The position numbers were made by a program, and so were the translations under genes. Under the pieces are notes generated by a model. That model was not told where the DNA came from, did no database searches, and was given only the letters and a program-made list of their open reading frames with translations. Below are positions 34,312 through 41,748 of a stretch of 49,129 bases of DNA, piece after piece. The number at the start of each line of letters is the position of its first letter. Positions within the stretch are counted from its first letter, which is position 1. This DNA is from Clostridia bacterium (lineage in GTDB: Bacteria; Bacillota; Clostridia; Christensenellales; Borkfalkiaceae), in assembly GCA_017886895.1 (NCBI GenBank), contig JAGHJD010000014.1:1-49129 (forward strand), in the 5' to 3' direction.

Positions 34312-35154
34312 ATGCGCACCATACATTCGGATGAGATCGAAAATGCCGTCTATGCCCTTGCAAAGGAGGCGTGCCTCGGCATGATCCCCTCCTGCGAAAG
34401 CGCGCTCAGAACCGCGGCAGAGCGGGAGGCGGCGGGCAGCGCGGCGCAGTTCGCGTTAGAAACGCTGCTCGAAAACGCGCAGACCGCACGGACGGAACAG
34501 ATGCCCGTCTGCCAGGACACGGGCTACGCCGTCGTGCTCGCCGAGATCGGGCAGGACGTGCACATCGAGGGCGCACCCCTTGCGGACGCGGTGAACGGCG
34601 GCGTGCGCAGAGCATATGAAGATTTTCGTTTCCGCAAGAGCGTGTGCGACCCGCTCACGCGCGTGAATACGACTGACAATACCCCCGCCGCTCTGCATAC
34701 CGAGATCGTTGCGGGAGAGAAGGTCCGCCTGGCGTTTTTGCCCAAGGGATTCGGCAGCGAAAACATGTCGCGCCTGTACATGCTCACCCCTTCGCAGGGC
34801 GTGCAGGGCGTGATCGACAGCATCGTGGAGACGGTGCGGCTCGCGGGGAGCAGACCCTGCCCGCCCGTCGTGTGCGGGGTCGGCATCGGCGGCACCTTCG
34901 ACACCTGCGCGTACCTTGCCAAAAAGGCGCTCACCCGCGAGCTCGGCACGCACAACCCGCGCGCGGACGTCGCCGCGATCGAGCGCGAGGCGCTCGCAAA
35001 AATTAACGCGCTCGGCATCGGCCCGCAGGGATTCGGCGGCAAAGTGACCGCACTCGGCGTGCTCTGCGAGGTCGCGCCCACGCATATCGCGGGGCTGCCC
35101 GTCGCCGTCAACATTCAGTGCCACTGCATGCGCTGTGCAAGGTATGAACTGTAA
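34312..35154 (+). CDS. fumA: Fumarate hydratase class I, alpha subunit
   Basis: The N-terminal-type subunit of the oxygen-sensitive [4Fe-4S] fumarase, which interconverts fumarate and malate. Cluster cysteines appear in PVCQDTGYA (Cys67), GVGIGGTFDTCAYLAKKA and IQCHCMRC. At 280 residues it is the usual two-subunit form. ATG 34312 is chosen over an ATG 24 nt earlier because CGGAGGA lies just before it. The beta subunit is not adjacent as normal; an acetyltransferase gene stands between. A tartrate dehydratase role (TtdA) is possible but less likely. Confidence 0.92.
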   Translation: MRTIHSDEIENAVYALAKEACLGMIPSCESALRTAAEREAAGSAAQFALETLLENAQTARTEQMPVCQDTGYAVVLAEIGQDVHIEGAPLADAVNGGVRRAYEDFRFRKSVCDPLTRVNTTDNTPAALHTEIVAGEKVRLAFLPKGFGSENMSRLYMLTPSQGVQGVIDSIVETVRLAGSRPCPPVVCGVGIGGTFDTCAYLAKKALTRELGTHNPRADVAAIEREALAKINALGIGPQGFGGKVTALGVLCEVAPTHIAGLPVAVNIQCHCMRCARYEL

Positions 35155-35164
35155 ACCAAAACCG

Positions 35165-35200
35165 CTTTTTTACCGCGTTTATGCGTCGCATAGTACTCTG
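35165..35200. repeat. ATAGTACT element, copy 1
   Basis: Contains a near-palindrome TATGCGTCGCATA followed by GTACT. The same 36-bp sequence recurs at 40744-40779 and 42943-42979. It lies between fumA and the acetyltransferase gene. Confidence 0.6.
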
Positions 35201-35216
35201 ATCACGAGGTAAAATT

Positions 35217-35894
35217 TTGAAATACACGGATATTCCCGATAAAAACGCCGTCTTTCCGAACGAATTCGGCACGACGGTCTTTCTCAAAAACGTGGTCAAG
35301 GCGCCCAACGTTTTCATAGGCGATTACACCTATTATGACAGCGAACAGGCGCCCGAGGCGTTCGAACAGACGAATATTTTGTTCAACCACCCCGCCTTCG
35401 GCGATAAGCTCGTCATCGGAAAATTCTGCCAGATCGCGCACGGCACCGTCTTTATCATGGGCGCAGCGAACCACAGACTGGGCAGCGCCACGACCTACCC
35501 CTTCAACGTCATGGGCGGCGGCTGGCGGAGGATCAGCACCCCGCACATAGAGGAGCTGCCGCACAAGGGCGACACCGTCGTCGGCAACGACGTGTGGTTC
35601 GGCAGGTGCTGCACGGCACTGCCGGGCGTGAAGATCGGAGACGGCGCGATCGTCGCGGCGTGCTCGGTCGTAGCGAACGACGTAGCCCCCTACACCGTTG
35701 TGGGCGGCAACCCCGCACGCCCGCTCAAAAAGCGGTTCGACGACGAGACCGTAGCCCTTCTGGAGCGCCTGCGCTGGTGGGATCTCCCGCCCGAAGAGCT
35801 GACCGGCCTGCTCCCTGTTTTATGCGACATCAACATGAAGGGCGCAACCGAAAAGCTGCGCGCCTTCCTTGCCGATAAGGAGAAACAGCAATGA
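35217..35894 (+). CDS. Vat-type hexapeptide O-acetyltransferase
   Basis: A left-handed beta-helix (hexapeptide repeat) acetyltransferase of the xenobiotic/Vat group, 225 residues, trimeric in the family. GDKLVIGKFCQIAHGTVFI, GAANHR (likely catalytic His86), GNDVWFGRCC, GVKIGDGAIVAACS and GGNPARPLKKRF line up with streptogramin acetyltransferases such as VatA and VatD. Start is TTG 35217, with GAGGT seven bases upstream. It sits inside the fumarase operon and its stop overlaps the fumB start (ATGA). Whether it modifies a drug or a metabolite is not known; chromosomal members often do not give resistance. Confidence 0.88.
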   Translation: MKYTDIPDKNAVFPNEFGTTVFLKNVVKAPNVFIGDYTYYDSEQAPEAFEQTNILFNHPAFGDKLVIGKFCQIAHGTVFIMGAANHRLGSATTYPFNVMGGGWRRISTPHIEELPHKGDTVVGNDVWFGRCCTALPGVKIGDGAIVAACSVVANDVAPYTVVGGNPARPLKKRFDDETVALLERLRWWDLPPEELTGLLPVLCDINMKGATEKLRAFLADKEKQQ

Positions 35895-36415
35895 AAAAAC
35901 TGACCCTGCCCCTCACGGACGAAGTCATCAAGACCCTGCATGCAGGGGAAAACGTACTCTTGAGCGGCGAACTTCTGACGGGGCGCGACTGCGCGCACAA
36001 GCGCATCTGCGAAATGCTCGACCGCGGCGAAGAACTCCCCTTTTCCCTCGCGGGCGCGACGATCTACTATGCGGGCCCCTGCCCCGCGCTCGAAGGCAAG
36101 GCGTGCGGGAGCTGCGGCCCCACGACGAGCGCACGCATGGACGCATACGCGCCGCGCCTTTTAGACCTCGGTCTGCGCGGCATGATCGGCAAGGGCGAGC
36201 GCAGCGACGCCGTCTGCGAGGCGATCGTGCGGGACGGCGCCGTCTACTTCGCCGCGATCGGCGGGGCGGGCGCGCTGTACGGAAACGCCGTGCAGAAAAG
36301 CGAGCTCGTCGCCTTCCCCGACCTTCTGAGCGAGGCGGTGTATCGGTTCACCGTCAAGGACTTCCCCTGCACCGTCGCCATCGACTGCCACGGCGGAAAT
36401 ATTTATAAGCGCTGA
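35891..36415 (+). CDS. fumB: Fumarate hydratase class I, beta subunit
   Basis: The C-terminal-type subunit of two-component fumarase, 174 residues. Conserved stretches are LSGELLTGRDCAHKRICE, YYAGPCPA, GSCGPTTSARMD and MIGKGERSD. It pairs with the alpha subunit at 34312-35154 despite the gene between them. ATG 35891 overlaps the acetyltransferase stop, with AAGGAG upstream. Confidence 0.93.
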   Translation: MKKLTLPLTDEVIKTLHAGENVLLSGELLTGRDCAHKRICEMLDRGEELPFSLAGATIYYAGPCPALEGKACGSCGPTTSARMDAYAPRLLDLGLRGMIGKGERSDAVCEAIVRDGAVYFAAIGGAGALYGNAVQKSELVAFPDLLSEAVYRFTVKDFPCTVAIDCHGGNIYKR

Positions 36416-36456
36416 AATCTTCGCGGGTGCGCCCGCAAAAACCTGGAGGTATCGCC

Positions 36457-36993
36457 ATGAACACCCTTGAAGCCATTGCCGCGCGCGTTTCGGTCCGCGA
36501 TTTTTCGGACGCGCCCGTGGAGCGCGAAAAAATCGAAAAGATCGTACAAGCGGCGCTGTTTGCGCCCGTCGGCATGAAACGGTACGACTGCCTGCACCTG
36601 AGCGTGCTCAGCACGCATACGGCGGTCGCAAAGTTCACCGCGCTTGCGCGCGAGCAGTGCGGCGACCCCGCAGCAAGCCCCGTACACAATGCGGGTGCGC
36701 TCATCATCGTCTCGGGCAAGCGCCCCGACGAGCACACCGAATACGCAAACGCGGGCTGCATGATCGAGAACATGCTGCTCGCCGCGACCGAGCTGGGGCT
36801 GGGCAGCCTGTACGTGCAGGGCGCCGTGCGCGCGATGCGCGGCACGGCGCAGGAGGCAAAGCTCCGCGCCCTTTTGAACCTGCCCGAAGGGTTCACCCCC
36901 GTCGGCTCTGCCGCGGTCGGCTATTGCAGCGAACAGCTTTCGCCCCGCACCGCCCCCAAAAACGACGTGACGAAGGTCGATTATATCGGCTGA
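36457..36993 (+). CDS. Nitroreductase family flavoprotein
   Basis: An FMN-dependent oxidoreductase of 178 residues. The N-terminal FMN phosphate-binding motif RVSVRDFSD and the later AATELGLGSLYVQG and PEGFTPVGSAAVGY are family marks. It may reduce quinones or nitro compounds with NAD(P)H; the substrate is unknown. ATG 36457 is chosen because TGGAGGT lies nine bases upstream. It follows fumB by 41 nt and is the last gene before a strong terminator. Confidence 0.9.
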   Translation: MNTLEAIAARVSVRDFSDAPVEREKIEKIVQAALFAPVGMKRYDCLHLSVLSTHTAVAKFTALAREQCGDPAASPVHNAGALIIVSGKRPDEHTEYANAGCMIENMLLAATELGLGSLYVQGAVRAMRGTAQEAKLRALLNLPEGFTPVGSAAVGYCSEQLSPRTAPKNDVTKVDYIG

Positions 36994-37012
36994 ACAAGCC
37001 GCCGCTATAAAC

Positions 37013-37089
37013 TTTGACCGATACAGCGGTGACAGATCACTTTGGTCGGCGCAGAAGTAACTGATCACTTTGGTCGATACAGCAGTAAC
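37013..37089. repeat. 28-bp tandem repeat before a terminator
   Basis: Two full units (37013, 37041) and a partial third (37069), each opening TTTG(A/G)(C/T)CG with a GCAG or ACAG core and ending TGATCAC or GATCAC. They lie between the nitroreductase stop and its terminator. Confidence 0.75.
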
Positions 37090-37090
37090 G

Positions 37091-37130
37091 GCGCCCGAGG
37101 ACTTCTTGTCCTCGGGCGCCGCTTTCTTTT
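37091..37130 (+). terminator. Terminator of the fumarase/nitroreductase operon
   Basis: A perfect 13-bp stem (37091-37103 with 37109-37121) is followed by GCTTTCTTTTGG. Confidence 0.9.
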
Positions 37131-37201
37131 GGTTTTTTATGCAGATGACCTGTTTCTATACAGAAGGAGAATACAATTTACCCTCCCCCGTTCTTTGCGT
37201 T

Positions 37202-37927
37202 TTACGAAACCGTCATTTCGGGGGCAGTGCACAACGATACGAGCCCGCCGTCTGTGCTAAGCAAATCGAAGGTGATCGGGAATTGGACTGTCGGAGTGAC
37301 TGTTACATCGCTAATATCCAATCCAAGGTCCGCTGCCGGTACAGAAAAGAAAAGTGCATCGTATTCTGCTATTTTACCTGTGGCAAACTCAATGTGCGTG
37401 GTTCCGTATTCATAGAAGAGCTCTTTCCCGGCTGAGTTCACCCCGCGGCTGTCAAGAATATATTTGATCTCACTCCTGCCGGGGACGCGAAGCGTAACCT
37501 CGACGGTATGGGCATCACTTCCCACGATAACCGATACGTCTTTGAGCGAATCGTACACTGTTTTGATTGCTTCGTCAAAGTAGGCAATAAATGTCTCCAC
37601 GCTTTTAGTTGTAGTCTCCGTAAGTCCGTCGGCAATGGCGGTATCCAGTCCGCGCTCCAACATTTCGCTCTGCCAATCTTCTTTTGTAGCGCCCCAATCG
37701 ATCTCGTCCCAATACTTTGTAACAAGTTCCTTTACGGATTTATTGGAATCTGTTTCATGCCAGTTTACGCCCATGTTTTTATCCCATTCCAGCGGCAGCG
37801 TCTTGCCCGTAAAGGTAAACGTGCTGTCGTAAAGAGAAAGGATCTTTGTGTTTCCGCAACCTACACCGAATATGCATACCGCAGCTCAAATTGCAACCAT
37901 CCCCGTCATACAAAAAAACTTTTTCAT
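37202..37927 (-). pseudogene. Lipoprotein gene with in-frame TGA in the signal peptide
   Basis: The ribosome site AGGAGGA stands just before ATG 37927, which opens a signal peptide (MKKFFCMTGMVAI). Codon 14 is TGA (37888-37886). The frame continues without further stops: AAVCIFGVGC supplies a lipobox, then about 210 residues follow to TAA 37202. A later ATG (37774) has no ribosome site and would lack export. The mature part is not recognised; it has a LRVPGRSEIKYILDS stretch and no repeats. This is either a disrupted gene or a sequencing error. TGA ends several other genes here, so recoding as Trp is unlikely. It would be cotranscribed with the membrane protein gene 16 nt upstream. Confidence 0.75.
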
Positions 37928-37943
37928 ATCTTCCTCCTAAAAT

Positions 37944-38327
37944 TCATATTATTGTCAGAATAATGACGCCGCCAACGATCAGTCCGACCGATGTAAGCAG
38001 AGCGATGATAAAAGCAACGATGTTTCCCGCGCGCTCTTCCGGATTCGCAATGCCTATGCCCGCGATAATGACAAGGGCAAACTGCGCTACAAATCCCTGT
38101 AAAAAAGTAAATATCGCCAAAGCAATGCAAAGAATCAAACAGAGCAGTCCGGCGATAAAGGATGTATCCGACATGATACCGAGGCTCCATTTTATGCCCA
38201 ACGCACACAGCACTCCCAGCACCATAACGGCAATATTTGCGATCGCGTAAGCGATCCGCTTTTTCCCGGACGCGGCACCCATGTGGATTATGTGACTTAT
38301 GAAATTGAACAGCGCCGAACCTTTCAT
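37944..38327 (-). CDS. Small membrane protein in the accessory island
   Basis: Not recognised. A 127-residue protein with four predicted helices (about 25-45, 56-79, 82-96, 101-127). A GGGGGAG ribosome site precedes ATG 38327. It is the first gene of a two-gene unit with the disrupted lipoprotein gene. Base composition is more AT-rich than the flanking chromosome. The promoter at 38416-38444 points at it from within a segment bounded by inverted repeats. Confidence 0.75.
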   Translation of the reverse strand: MKGSALFNFISHIIHMGAASGKKRIAYAIANIAVMVLGVLCALGIKWSLGIMSDTSFIAGLLCLILCIALAIFTFLQGFVAQFALVIIAGIGIANPEERAGNIVAFIIALLTSVGLIVGGVIILTII

Positions 38328-38366
38328 CTCTCCCCCCTGTCTGTTTTTTGCAATTCTATATTAAGT

Positions 38367-38493
38367 ACACTTTTCGCAGACCGCCAAAATGACATGCAGG
38401 CGAATAATTTTTTTTATTTTACCATATGTCGGAGATAAAAGCAAGTGAAATAAGTAAATACTTTCCGCTTTCCTGCATGTCTGCGAAAAGTGT
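38367..38493. repeat. 15-bp perfect inverted repeats bounding a candidate invertible segment
   Basis: ACACTTTTCGCAGAC at 38367-38381 and its exact complement at 38479-38493 enclose 97 bp. A second inverted pair, GACATGCAGG (38391-38400) and CCTGCATGTC (38472-38481), lies just inside. A third, direct copy CTTTTTGCAGACCGC follows at 38495-38509. Together with the right repeat it makes a 28-bp imperfect palindrome (38479-38506), the size of a serine-recombinase crossover site. Confidence 0.75.
38416..38444 (-). promoter_or_regulatory. Promoter inside the candidate invertible segment
   Basis: TTGCTT, 17-nt spacer, TAAAAT on the minus strand, 89 nt before ATG 38327. If the segment flipped, it would point at the recombinase gene instead. 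Confidence 0.7.
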
Positions 38494-38565
38494 GCTTTTT
38501 GCAGACCGCTGTTTTTCTTTTTTTGCGCCTTCTGCTATGCTTAAATAAAAACGCAAGTGAAAAGT

Positions 38566-39198
38566 ATGGCAAGTTATGGTTATTGCCGCGTTTCGGGCGG
38601 CGATCAGAATTTGGCGCGGCAGACAGACGCTTTGCAAAGTTACGGCATCTCGCCCGAGCGCATCTTTGCCGCTAAGCAGAGCGGCAAGGACTTTGAACGG
38701 GCGGAATATAAAAAACTGCTCTCCGTCCTTAAAGAGGGCGACCTTGTGGCGGTGCTCTCTCTCGACCGCCTTGGCAGGAATTATGAGCAGATTCTTGCCG
38801 AACGGGAGCACATCACCAGGAATATCAAGGCGGACATCATCGTTCTGGATATGCCGCTCCTCGACGCCCGCGCACGGGCGGACACGCTGGTGGGAAAATT
38901 TATTGCCGACGTGGTACTGCAAGTGCTTTCCTTTGTTGCGGAGAACGAGCGCAGCAATATCCGGTCTCGTCAGGCGGAGGGCATTCGTCTGGCAAAAGAG
39001 CGCGGCGTGAAGTTCGGAAGACCTGAAAAGAAATACACGGAAGAGTTTCGCTCTGTTGTGCGCGCATATAAGGAAAAGCGCATCCCTTTACAGGACGCGC
39101 TCTTAGCGTTAAAGATCGGCAAAGCCGCTTTTTACAAACATTTACGGCGGTTGACCGAAGTATCGAAGCCCAATGTCGGTTTACGGAATTTACGCTGA
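38566..39198 (+). CDS. Serine recombinase (resolvase/invertase family)
   Basis: A 210-residue small serine recombinase. The catalytic domain has YGYCRVSGGDQN (Ser10 nucleophile), LSLDRLGRNYEQI and ENERSNIRSRQAEGI. The C-terminal part FGRPEKKYTEEF leads into a helix-turn-helix. Its size matches Hin/Gin-type invertases and Tn3-type resolvases. The start is either ATG 38566 or GTG 38557; neither has a good ribosome site. The promoter segment with inverted repeats lies right upstream, as for invertases that act next to their own gene. Inverting rather than excising activity is inference. Confidence 0.9.
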   Translation: MASYGYCRVSGGDQNLARQTDALQSYGISPERIFAAKQSGKDFERAEYKKLLSVLKEGDLVAVLSLDRLGRNYEQILAEREHITRNIKADIIVLDMPLLDARARADTLVGKFIADVVLQVLSFVAENERSNIRSRQAEGIRLAKERGVKFGRPEKKYTEEFRSVVRAYKEKRIPLQDALLALKIGKAAFYKHLRRLTEVSKPNVGLRNLR

Positions 39199-39385
39199 AC
39201 TGTTTGTGATATTATTTTGCTCTTGCAGTATAATATCGTCCGAACGTGTCCTTTTGCAGACCAACAAGGCTTGCTCTCGTTCTGCACGATCGGAGTTCTT
39301 CCGTCTGTTTCATCGGCTTTGCCACAATTAGCGGCCCGTTATGGCGGAGTTTTGTTTACCCAAACAGCGCGCGGCTCTTTTTTAT
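39199..39385. other. Right edge of the accessory island
   Basis: CTTTTGCAGACC at 39251-39262 repeats the core of the sites at 38370 and 38495, and may mark the end of the inserted DNA. Frames in this stretch are not convincing genes. Confidence 0.4.
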
Positions 39386-40729
39386 TTACGGATGCGGCCT
39401 GCCTTCGGGCGGGGTCGGGAGCGTATCGTCGCGCATGCCCTTGCGGCGGCGCACTTCTGCGACCGTCTTTTCAAAGCCCCGCCCCTGCGGGCGGTAAAAC
39501 ACCTCGCCTTTGAGCGCGTCGGGCAGGTACTGCTGTTCCACCCACCCGCCGAAATTGTGCGGGTACTTGTAATCCGCGCTCTGCGCCTTGTCCGCGCTAG
39601 AGCCGTAGCTGTTGTCGCGCAGGTACGGCGGCACGGGCGCCTCCGCCGTCTCGCGCGCGGCGCGTTTTGCGCCGTCCATTGCCAGAATCACCGAGTTGGA
39701 TTTTTCCGCCTCGCACACATAGATGATGGCGTTGCTGAGCGGAATGAGCCCCTCGGGCGCGCCCAGCTTTTCAAACGCGGTGAGCGCGCTCACCGCCACG
39801 ACGAGCGCGTTCGGGTCCGCCATGCCCACGTCCTCGCTTGCGTGCACGACGAGGCGGCGCGCGACAAGCAAGGGGTCACACCCGCCCTCGATGAGGCGGA
39901 AGGCGTAGAAGAGCGCGGCGTTTGAATCGCTCCCGCGCAGGCTCTTACAGAATGCGGAGAGATAGTCGTAATATGCGTCCTCGTTGTAGGAGAGCGCCTT
40001 ACGCTGAATGGACTGCTCGGCGTCGGCGAGGGTGACATGAATGCTCCCGTCCGCCGCGGGCGGCGTGGTGAGCACGGCGAGCTCGAGCGCGTTGTACGCC
40101 GTGCGCAGATCCCCCGCCGCCGTGCGCGCAATGTGCGAGAGGGCGTCCGCGTCCATTTTTACGTTGTAAGCGCGCAGCCCCTTGCGCGAAGTGAGCGCCG
40201 CCTCCAGCGCACCGCGGATCTCCTCCTCGGTCAGCCGCTTGAACTCGAACACGCGGCAGCGGGAGACGATCGCGGGCGTCATGGACGCGTACGGATTTTC
40301 CGTCGTCGAACCGATAAAGACGATCGTGCCCTGCTCGATGAGCGGCAGCAGCGAATCGAGCTGCGTCTTGTTGAAACGATGGCACTCGTCGAGCAAAAGA
40401 TAGGTGCGCTTGTTGTAGAGCTTGAGCGCCGTGCGCGCGTCCTCCGCGGCTTTCTTCACATCGGCGACGCCGCTCTGCACTGCGTTCAGCTTGATGAAAT
40501 TGCCGTGCGTCGTGCTCGCGATAATGTGCGCGAGCGTCGTCTTGCCGCAGCCGGGAGGTCCCCAAAAGATGCAGCTCCCCAGCCTGTCCAGCCTGATGGC
40601 GCGGCGCAGAAGGCTCCCCTCCGCAACGATATGGCTCTGCCCGATGAACTCATCGAGGTTGGACGGGCGCATCTTCTCCGCAAGCGGCTTTGCCGCGTTT
40701 TCATTGTTGTTCAGATCAAAGAGGTCCAT
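39386..40729 (-). CDS. rarA: Replication-associated recombination protein A
   Basis: A clamp-loader-like AAA+ ATPase (MgsA/RarA) that acts at stalled forks. The N-terminus has PLAEKMRPSNLDEFIGQ; Walker A is GPPGCGKTT, Walker B LLLDECHRFNK and sensor 1 FIGSTTENPY. The C-terminal tetramerisation part is present (EDVGMADPNAL, NFGGWVEQQYLPD). The 447-residue length is normal. The ribosome site is poor. A copy of the ATAGTACT element lies in the gap before it. Confidence 0.95.
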   Translation of the reverse strand: MDLFDLNNNENAAKPLAEKMRPSNLDEFIGQSHIVAEGSLLRRAIRLDRLGSCIFWGPPGCGKTTLAHIIASTTHGNFIKLNAVQSGVADVKKAAEDARTALKLYNKRTYLLLDECHRFNKTQLDSLLPLIEQGTIVFIGSTTENPYASMTPAIVSRCRVFEFKRLTEEEIRGALEAALTSRKGLRAYNVKMDADALSHIARTAAGDLRTAYNALELAVLTTPPAADGSIHVTLADAEQSIQRKALSYNEDAYYDYLSAFCKSLRGSDSNAALFYAFRLIEGGCDPLLVARRLVVHASEDVGMADPNALVVAVSALTAFEKLGAPEGLIPLSNAIIYVCEAEKSNSVILAMDGAKRAARETAEAPVPPYLRDNSYGSSADKAQSADYKYPHNFGGWVEQQYLPDALKGEVFYRPQGRGFEKTVAEVRRRKGMRDDTLPTPPEGRPHP

Positions 40730-40743
40730 ACTGTCAAAATCCC

Positions 40744-40779
40744 GTTATTTTACCGTATTATGCGTGGCATAGTACTTGA
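40744..40779. repeat. ATAGTACT element, copy 2
   Basis: Same sequence family as 35165-35200, with TTATGCGTGGCATAGTACTT. It lies between rarA and the patatin-like gene. Confidence 0.6.
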
Positions 40780-40797
40780 TTTTCGTGCTAAAACAGC

Positions 40798-41589
40798 CTA
40801 TTCGGCGATGAGAGTGCGGATCTTTTCGGCATTTTCCTTTCCGATGCGGTACCCCGCCTCATATGCCTCGTCATAGTATCTGACCTTGTATTGACTCAGA
40901 TCCCCCATTTCAGGCTCGAGCCAGAGGTCGGTGATGCGGCGGGTGCGGCGGCGCTCCGTCTGCGTGCGCGCGTCGTCCATGATGTCGTACACCCGCGCAA
41001 TGAGGGAGAGAACGTGCGGCACCTTCTCCGTTTCGCGGCACCTGCCGAGCACGTCGACGGCGATAACGACGTCCGCCCCCATCGCCTTGACCTGCCGCAC
41101 GGGGACGCGGCAGAGCACGCCGCCGTCCACATACAGCCCGCCCTCCCGCTCCACGGGGCGGAACACGGCGGGGATACTGCCCGACGCCGTCACCGCAGAG
41201 AGCAGGTCGCCCGACGAAAAAGTGTGCAGCCGCCCGCTCTTTATCTCGACGGCGACACAGCAAAAGGGAATGCGCAGTTCTTCAAAGGTACGCGCCGCAA
41301 TCTGCGTCTCCAAAAATTTGCGCGCGCGTTCCCACTTCAAAAGCCCCAGCCTGTGAATGGGGCGCACACCGATATTGACGAGATCGCCCGCCCGCAGCGA
41401 ACGGAGCGCCTCGCGCATTTCGTCCGCCGTCATACCCGCGGCATACGCCGCGCCGATGACGCTGCCCATCGACGAACCCGCAAGGAAGTCGGGACGGATC
41501 CCCGCCTCCTCCATCGCCTTTAAAAACCCGACGTGTGCGACGCCGCGCGCACCGCCCGCGCCGAGCGCGAACCCGAGCGTTTTCTGCAT
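40798..41589 (-). CDS. Patatin-like phospholipase
   Basis: A 263-residue lipid acyl hydrolase of the RssA-type patatin family. The oxyanion loop GAGGARG (10-16), the nucleophile GSSMG (Ser40) and the dyad DGGV are all present. There is no signal peptide, so it is cytoplasmic or membrane-associated. ATG 41589 is chosen because GGAGGGGAG lies just upstream and homology begins there. Physiological lipid not known. Confidence 0.92.
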   Translation of the reverse strand: MQKTLGFALGAGGARGVAHVGFLKAMEEAGIRPDFLAGSSMGSVIGAAYAAGMTADEMREALRSLRAGDLVNIGVRPIHRLGLLKWERARKFLETQIAARTFEELRIPFCCVAVEIKSGRLHTFSSGDLLSAVTASGSIPAVFRPVEREGGLYVDGGVLCRVPVRQVKAMGADVVIAVDVLGRCRETEKVPHVLSLIARVYDIMDDARTQTERRRTRRITDLWLEPEMGDLSQYKVRYYDEAYEAGYRIGKENAEKIRTLIAE

Positions 41590-41748
41590 ATTCTCCCCTC
41601 CGCAAAAATACAGTACACTATGTACGAAAATCCCGCCAAACAGCGCGCACACCTTCCCGCGCGCGCACACAAAACGAAAACCTGCGGCAAGCACGCGCTC
41701 CTTTCGGCGCGCACAGTCCCTTCAACACGTACAAGCACTTCGGCACGC

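Noticed and set aside
37886..37888. TGA read as tryptophan or selenocysteine
   Set aside because: TGA is the normal stop of several core genes here, no SECIS-like hairpin is evident after it, and a signal peptide is an implausible place for selenocysteine.
38479..38506. 28-bp palindrome as a plain terminator
   Set aside because: There is no gene ending into it from the left on the + strand, no following T run adequate for termination, and the left arm recurs 100 bp away as a perfect inverted copy.
39217..39513. Small + strand frame after the recombinase
   Set aside because: No ribosome site, no recognisable sequence, and its second half overlaps the 3' end of rarA in antisense.
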